From NCBI GenBank assembly GCA_022414725.1, contig CM039462.1, forward strand, positions 74,895,803 to 74,959,802: a DNA stretch of 64,000 nucleotides, written 5' to 3'. The notes beneath the pieces are model-generated. The model was given only the letters and a program-made list of their open reading frames with translations, did no database searches and was not told the DNA's origin. Shown here in pieces: positions 59,400 to 64,000 of the stretch. The translations under genes were made by a program, and so were the position numbers. Every line of letters starts with the position of its first letter. Positions within the stretch are counted from its first letter, which is position 1. The stretch comes from Microglena sp. YARC (taxonomy: Eukaryota; Chlorophyta; Chlorophyceae; Chlamydomonadales; Chlamydomonadaceae).

Positions 59400-60290
59400 T
59401 TTCATGGTAATGGTTGCAGATTCAAAGTGAGGCAGGCCCACTGACTTGATACCGTGGTCTCGGGCTTCCCTGTTGAGGGGAACAGGGGTGGGTAGGTGGG
59501 CAGGTAGTTAATTTCATGGTAATGGTTGCAGATTCAAAGTGAGGCAGGCCCACTGACTTGATACCGTGGTCTCGGGCTTCCTTGTTGAGGGGAACAGGGG
59601 TGGGTAGGTGGGCAGGTAGTTAATTTCATGGTAATGGTTGCAGATTCAAAGTGAGGCAGGCCCACTGACTTGATACCGTGGTCTCGGGCTTCCCTGTTGA
59701 GGGGAGCAGGGGTGGGTAGGTGGGCAGGTGGTTAATTTCATGGTAATGGTTGCAGATTCAAAGTGAGGCAGGCCCACTGACTTGATACAGTGGTCTCGGG
59801 CTTTCCTGTTGAGGGGAACAGGGGTGGGTAGGTGGGCAGGTGGTTAATTTCATGGTAATGGTTGCAGATTCAAAGTGAGGCAGGCCCACTGACTTGATAC
59901 AGTGGTCTCGGGCTTCCCTGTTGAGGGGAACAGGGGTGGGTAGGTGGGCAGGTGGTTAATTTCATGGTAATGGTTGCAGATTCAAAGTGAGGCAGGCCCA
60001 CTGACTTGATACAGTGGTCTCGGGCTTCCCTGTTGAGGGGAACAGGGGTGGGTAGGTGGGCAGGTGGTTAATTTCATGGTAATGGTTGCAGATTCAAAGT
60101 GAGGCAGGCCCACTGACTTGATACAGTGGTCTCGGGCTTCCCTGTTGAGGGGAACAGGGGTTGGTAGGTGGGCAGGTGGTTAATTTCATGGTAATGGTTG
60201 CAGATTCAAAGTGAGGCAGGCCCACTGACTTGATACAGTGGTCTCGGGCTTCCCTGTTGAGGGGAACAGGGGTGGGTAGGTGAATAGGTG
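59400..60290 (-). pseudogene. eight ~118-bp acceptor-side ghosts
   Basis: Near-identical units of GCAGATTCAAAGTGAGGCAG, GCCCACTGACTTGATACMGT, GGTCTCGGGCTTCCCTGTTG, AGGGGAACAGGGGTGGGTAG and TTAATTTCATGGTAATGGTT. On the minus strand each has the CCCTCAACAG acceptor, then GGAAGCCCGAGACCAC (EARDH..IKSVGLP). All share an internal deletion after GTGGGCCTGCC relative to the exon. The first four units carry ATACCG as in the exon and later ones ATACAG, showing spread from one direction. Confidence 0.92.
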
Positions 60291-60329
60291 GGCAGGTGGG
60301 TATTTTTACTTTCTTAAGTTACCGTACTA

Positions 60330-60770
60330 GCTCGACCTGTGGCAATGCTAAACAGATTCAAAGTGAAGGCAGGCCCATATATTTCCTATTGAGGGGCGCT
60401 TGGGTGGGCAGGTGGGCAGGTGGCTATTATCACTTTCTTAATTTACCGTACTAGCAAGTAGTGTGACAATCCTATGGGAGAAGATTCAAAGCGAGTTGCT
60501 CATGAGGGCAGGTCAAAATATTTGATGCTATGTTCTCAGGCTTTCATGTTGAGGGGCACAGGGATGGGTAGGTGGTAGGTGGGTAGGAAGGCGGGTGGGT
60601 AAGTAGGTGGGAAGGTGGACAGGTGGGTATTTTTACTTTCTTAATTTACCGTACTGGCGAGTATTGTGACTATCCTAAAGAAGCGGAATTAAAGCGAGCT
60701 ACTTGAGAGGGCAGGCCAACATATTTGACGCCATGGTCTCGGGCTTCCATGTTGAGGGGCACAGGGGTGG
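60330..60770 (-). pseudogene. three older ghosts of the same exon
   Basis: Copies near 60350-60400, 60480-60560 and 60685-60755 with lower identity. The last reads [19 protein letters not shown] with the acceptor AACAG changed to AACAT. Each is followed by GGTAGGTGGGNAGG repeats and TTTTTACTTTCTTAATTTAC. Confidence 0.8.
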
Positions 60771-60774
60771 GGTA

Positions 60775-61820
60775 AGTGGGGAGGTAGGTAGGTAGGTGGG
60801 CAGGCAGGTAGGTAGGTAGGTAGGTAGGTAGGTAGGTAGGTAGGTAGGTAGGTAGGTAGGTAGGTGGGCAGGTAGGTAGGTAGGTAGGTGGGCAGGTAGG
60901 TAGGTGGGTAGGTGGGTAGGTGGGTAGGTAGGTGGGTGGGTAAGTGGGTAGGTAGGTAGGTGGGTAGGTAGGTAGGTGGATAGGTGGGTAGGTTGGTAGG
61001 TGGGTAGGTGGGTAGGTGGGTAGGTGGGTGGGTGGGTAGGTGGGTAGATGGGTAGGTGTGTGGATAGGTAGGTGGGTAGGTAGGTGGGTAGGTAAGTGGG
61101 TAGGTAGGTAGGTGGGTAGGTGGGTAGGTGGGTAGGTAGGTAGGTGGGTAGGTAGGTAGGTAGGCAGGTAGGTAGGTAGGTAGGTAGGTGGGTAGGTGGG
61201 TAGGTGGGTAGGTGGGTAGGTAGGTGGGTGGGTAAGTGGGTGGGTAGGTAGGTGGGTAGGTGGATAGGTGGGTAGGTTGGTAGGTGGATAGGTGGGTGGG
61301 TGGGTAGGTGGGTAGGTGGGTAGATGGGTAGGTGTGTGGATAGGTGGGTCGGTGGGTCGGTGGGTAGGTAGGTAGGTAGGTGGGTTTGTGGGTTGGTGGG
61401 TGGGTGTTCAGGTGTGTAGGGGTGTCTTTGGGTGTGTAGGTGGGTGTGTAGGTGTGTACGTGTGTACGTGTATATGTGGGTAGGTGTGCAGGTGTGTAGG
61501 GGTGTATGTGGGTAGGTAGGTGCGTGTGTAGGTGTGTAGGTGTGTACGTGTATATGTGTGTAGGTGTGCAGGTGTGTAGGGGTGTATGTGGGTAGGTTGG
61601 TGGGTGTGTAGGTGTGTACGTGTATATGTGTGTAGGTGTGCAGGTGTGTAGGGGTGTATGTGGGTAGGTAGGTGGGTGTGTACGTGTATATGTGTGTAGG
61701 TGTGTACTTGCATAGTTGTGTACGTGTGTAGGTGTGTAGGTGTGTAGGTGTATATGTGTGTAGGTGTGTAGGTGCATAATGGTGGAGGTGTGCAGGTGCA
61801 TATGTTTGTATGTGTGTGTG
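60775..61820. repeat. (GGTA)n / GTGTAGGTGT simple-repeat tract
   Basis: Over 1 kb: GGTAGGTAGGTGGGTAGG at 60780-61430, then GTGTGTAGGTGTGTACGTGT, ATATGTGTGTAGGTGTGCAG at 61430-61820, with a ~100-bp higher-order period in the second part. Two segments near 61010-61090 and 61310-61360 repeat GGGTAGATGGGTAGGTGTGT. Frames of nearly 400 codons on the minus strand (Thr/Pro/Tyr/His only) are repeat translations. Confidence 0.95.
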
Positions 61821-61839
61821 GGGGTAGGTGGGAAATAGA

Positions 61840-62940
61840 GTATTGACAATACCATTGGCCATATAATTGGCGATAGCAATGCGGATTCATGATGCCCTAT
61901 GCTCCTTCCGCTGTACCACTACATGCTTCACCTCTTGTTCACACATACGGCTATGAGTATTGAGAACAACATTGGCGATAGCAATGCGGATTCATGATGC
62001 CCTATGCTCCTTCCGCTGTACCACTACATGATTCACCTCTTGTTCACACATACGGCTCAGGTGCAAGATGGTGGCGCATTCTACATGGTTGGGTGGTTAA
62101 ATGGTTAGGTGGTTGGGTGGTTAGATGGTTAGGTGGTTGGGTGGTTAGATGGATAGGTGGTTGGGTGGTTAGGTGGTTAGATGGCAAGGTGGTTAGGTGG
62201 TTAGGTGAGTGTTGAGAATAACATTGAGTATAGAAATGGGGATTCACGATGCCCTATTCTCCTCCACTGTACCACTACATGCTTTACTCCGTGTTTACAC
62301 ATACGGCTCAGGTGCAAGATGGTGGAGCATTACACGTGTAGTTAGGTGGTTGGGTGGTTAGATGGTGAAGTGGTTATGTGGTTGGTTAGTTGGGTCTTTA
62401 AGTGGTTACATAGTTTTGTGGTTGGGTGGTTAGGTGGTTGGGTAGTTGGGAAGTTGGGAGGTTGGGTGGTTAGATGGTTAGATGGTTAGATGGTTAGGTG
62501 GTTAGATGAGTATTGGCAATAACATTGAGGATAGCGATGAGCATTCCTGTAACCCTTCACTCCTCTATCAGTACGCTGCATGCTTTACCTGTTGTTCACA
62601 CACACGCACACACACACACACACACACACAGATACACACACACACGAGCGGCCCAGGCACAAGATGTTGGAGCACTCAACATGTGGCTAGGTGGTTAGGT
62701 GAGTAATGACAGTAACATTGAGGACAGCGGTGAGCATTCCTGTCGCCCTACACTCCTCCAACAGGTCACTGCATGCCTCACCTGTTGTTCACACACACAC
62801 GAGCGGACCAGGCACAAGATATTGCAGCACTCAACATGTCAGGTGGTTAGGTGGTTAGGTGAGTATTGAGAATAACATTGAGGACATAAATGAGCATTCC
62901 TGTCACCCTTCACTCCCCTAACAGTACGCTGCATGCCTCA
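61840..62940 (-). pseudogene. five to six acceptor/donor ghosts of the exon at 62942
   Basis: Units around 61865-61950, 61975-62075, 62230-62330, 62525-62680, 62705-62845 and 62880-62940 each carry GTTCACACAYACG, GCTCAGGTGCAAGATGKTGG AGCA or the downstream CTCCTYYACWGTACCACTAC. Minus-strand frames read like CSNILCLGRS with partial preservation, and GTGAGG/GTGAAG donors. GGTGGTTAGATGGTTAGGTG repeats fill the gaps. Confidence 0.75.
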
Positions 62941-62941
62941 C

Positions 62942-63018
62942 CTGTTGTTCACACACACGCGAGCGGCCCAGGCACAAGATGTTGGAGCATTCCACACTAG
63001 GCCAGCAAGCACCACCAG
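62942..63018 (-). CDS. unrecognised Cys-containing minus-strand exon
   Basis: Minus acceptor ACCTTTCAG, donor CAACAG|GTGAGG. The frame GGACWPSVECSNILCLGRS, RVCEQQ is open for 25 codons with four Cys. It is the copy with both splice sites intact. Phase 0 end. It may belong with the exon at 59357, but the intervening phase (needs two bases) does not match directly, so another exon would be required. Confidence 0.4.
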
Positions 63019-63039
63019 CTGAAAGGTTAATGGGGCAAA

Positions 63040-63275
63040 GGGTGCTATTGTTGATGCTGATGTTGAAGTTGGTATTGATGTTGATGTTGGTGTTGGTATT
63101 GATGTTGATATTGGCGTGGCGTTGATATTGATATTGATGTTGATATTGACGTGATGTCGAGGTTGATATTGGTATTGATGCTGATATTGACATGGTGTTG
63201 AAATTGATGTTGGTAGTGATGTTGATGTTGAGGTTGAGGCTGATATTGACGTGGTGTTGAGGTTGATATTAATGT
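63040..63275. repeat. TTGATRTTGATGTTGG repeat
   Basis: Degenerate 6-bp-based repeat (GATGTTGATATTGACGTGGT). It includes two ~60-bp higher-order copies. A run of about 28 C follows at 63279-63306. Confidence 0.9.
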
Positions 63276-63319
63276 TAAGCCCCCCCCCCCCCCCCCCCCC
63301 CCCCCCATAACTCCCCACC

Positions 63320-63920
63320 CTTCGAGCCCACTACATCATCAAAGACACCAGCAGGGCTATCATTGCCTCTTGCAAAGTATTATCTGTCAAGGACAAATCC
63401 AAACAGCTCCATCCTCCCCCTCCCCCTCCCCCCCCCTTTGCACCATCACCCCCACACACACACACAACTCTACCCCCACCACCACCACCACCACACCACA
63501 ACAGCTCTACCCACAACCACAACTGAGCCCCCCCCCACCACCACCCACCACAACACACACACACACACCACCACAACAATTCTACGCACCACCACAACCG
63601 AGCATTACCCCGCCATATCAATCCACCCACTTCATCCCCAACCCCATCTCTATGGCTCTACCCCACCCCACCAAGCCACCCACCTTATTAAAAACGCCAG
63701 CCAGACTACCTATGTTTAGTGCAAGGTAGATTCCCCCAAGGGCGCAACCAAACAGCTTCACCCCCACCCTTCCCCAACCCCACCCTCAGCCCCAACCCCA
63801 TCTCTATAGCTCTACCCCACACCACCAAGCCACCCAACTCACCGAAGGCGCCAATAGGGCTACCATCGTATCTTGTAAGGTAGAATCTACCAAGGTTGTT
63901 AACAAACAGGTCCCCCCTCT
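63320..63920 (+). pseudogene. three diverged copies of a plus-strand exon-like unit
   Basis: At 63335-63408, 63686-63753 and 63840-63918. They read YIIKDTSRAIIASCKVLSV KDKSKQ, HLIKNASQTTYV*CKVDSP KGATKQ and QLTEGANRATIVSCKVEST KVVNKQ. The pattern ..(R/Q)(A/T)xxxxCKV.S.K...KQ is conserved at protein level although DNA identity is modest. The second has an in-frame stop. Downstream C-rich/CACACA repeats are repeated too. The third ends CAG|GTCCCC at the array edge. They may be ghosts of an exon beyond the right end of the window. Confidence 0.55.
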
Positions 63921-64000
63921 TTCGCCCCCCCCCCGCCCCCCCCCACCCCCCCCCCCCCCCCCCCCATCGCCCATCCTGCACCACCCACCCACCCACCCCC
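63921..64000. repeat. C-rich tract at the right edge
   Basis: CCCCCGCCCCCCCCCACCCC, CATCGCCCATCCTGCACCAC and CCACCC repeats to the window end. Confidence 0.85.

Noticed and set aside
60689..61879. Minus-strand frames of about 390 codons rich in Thr, Pro, Tyr and His
   Set aside because: They follow the GGTA repeat exactly in two overlapping frames; a simple-repeat effect. Part overlaps an older exon ghost at 60685-60755, which is annotated separately.

Overview
This window looks like nuclear DNA from a repeat-rich eukaryote. A green alga, perhaps prasinophyte-like, is my best guess. The reasons are spliced genes with GT-AG introns, a LINE, a terminal-repeat retroelement, SINE-like and MITE elements, and many simple-sequence arrays. 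There are no bacterial operons, no CRISPR array and no intact tRNA or rRNA gene. The taxon is inference; no marker gene fixes it. Most long open frames are simple repeats read as codons and are not listed as genes.

Layout: 1-6.9 kb is a 17-bp satellite. 7.1-19.06 kb holds the 3' part of a plus-strand gene for an unrecognised membrane protein (five exons, phases agreeing, stop at 19059). 19-27.5 kb is mostly tandem arrays, SINE fragments, MITEs and other dispersed repeats, with one small two-exon plus-strand candidate (24788-25685). 27.6-38.9 kb is the best-supported gene: a plus-strand class I SAM-dependent methyltransferase of the Methyltransf_32 type, in about eight exons, with a probable organelle-targeting N-terminus. 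40.4-47.4 kb is a non-autonomous element with ~1 kb terminal repeats. 48.0-50.4 kb is a nearly intact minus-strand LINE with a single-base frameshift and a pentamer 3' tail. 51.9-53.7 kb holds two MITEs and palindromic repeats. 54.7-63 kb holds scattered minus-strand exons of one or more unrecognised genes in tandem arrays. 63.3-63.9 kb holds three diverged copies of a plus-strand exon-like unit.

The most striking feature is a rule shared by nearly every gene here: introns are filled with tandem, decayed copies of the neighbouring exon edge and splice site. Acceptor-side copies lie upstream of an acceptor, and donor-side copies lie downstream of a donor. I call these ghost exons. They occur around at least ten exons, in 1 to about 20 copies, and at the end of the methyltransferase gene they even repeat the stop codon and 3' UTR. 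This points to intron growth by repeated local duplication across exon-intron junctions.

The mobile elements add detail. A 113-bp hAT-like MITE has a perfect 8-bp target duplication and its empty site survives in a neighbouring tandem copy. A 143-bp Mutator-like MITE has a 9-bp duplication. A TA-flanked mariner-like MITE family has two copies. A candidate tRNA-derived SINE has an (AAGTTC)n tail whose 3' fragments recur at least nine times. All coordinates and splice sites were read by eye, with no alignment or transcript support.
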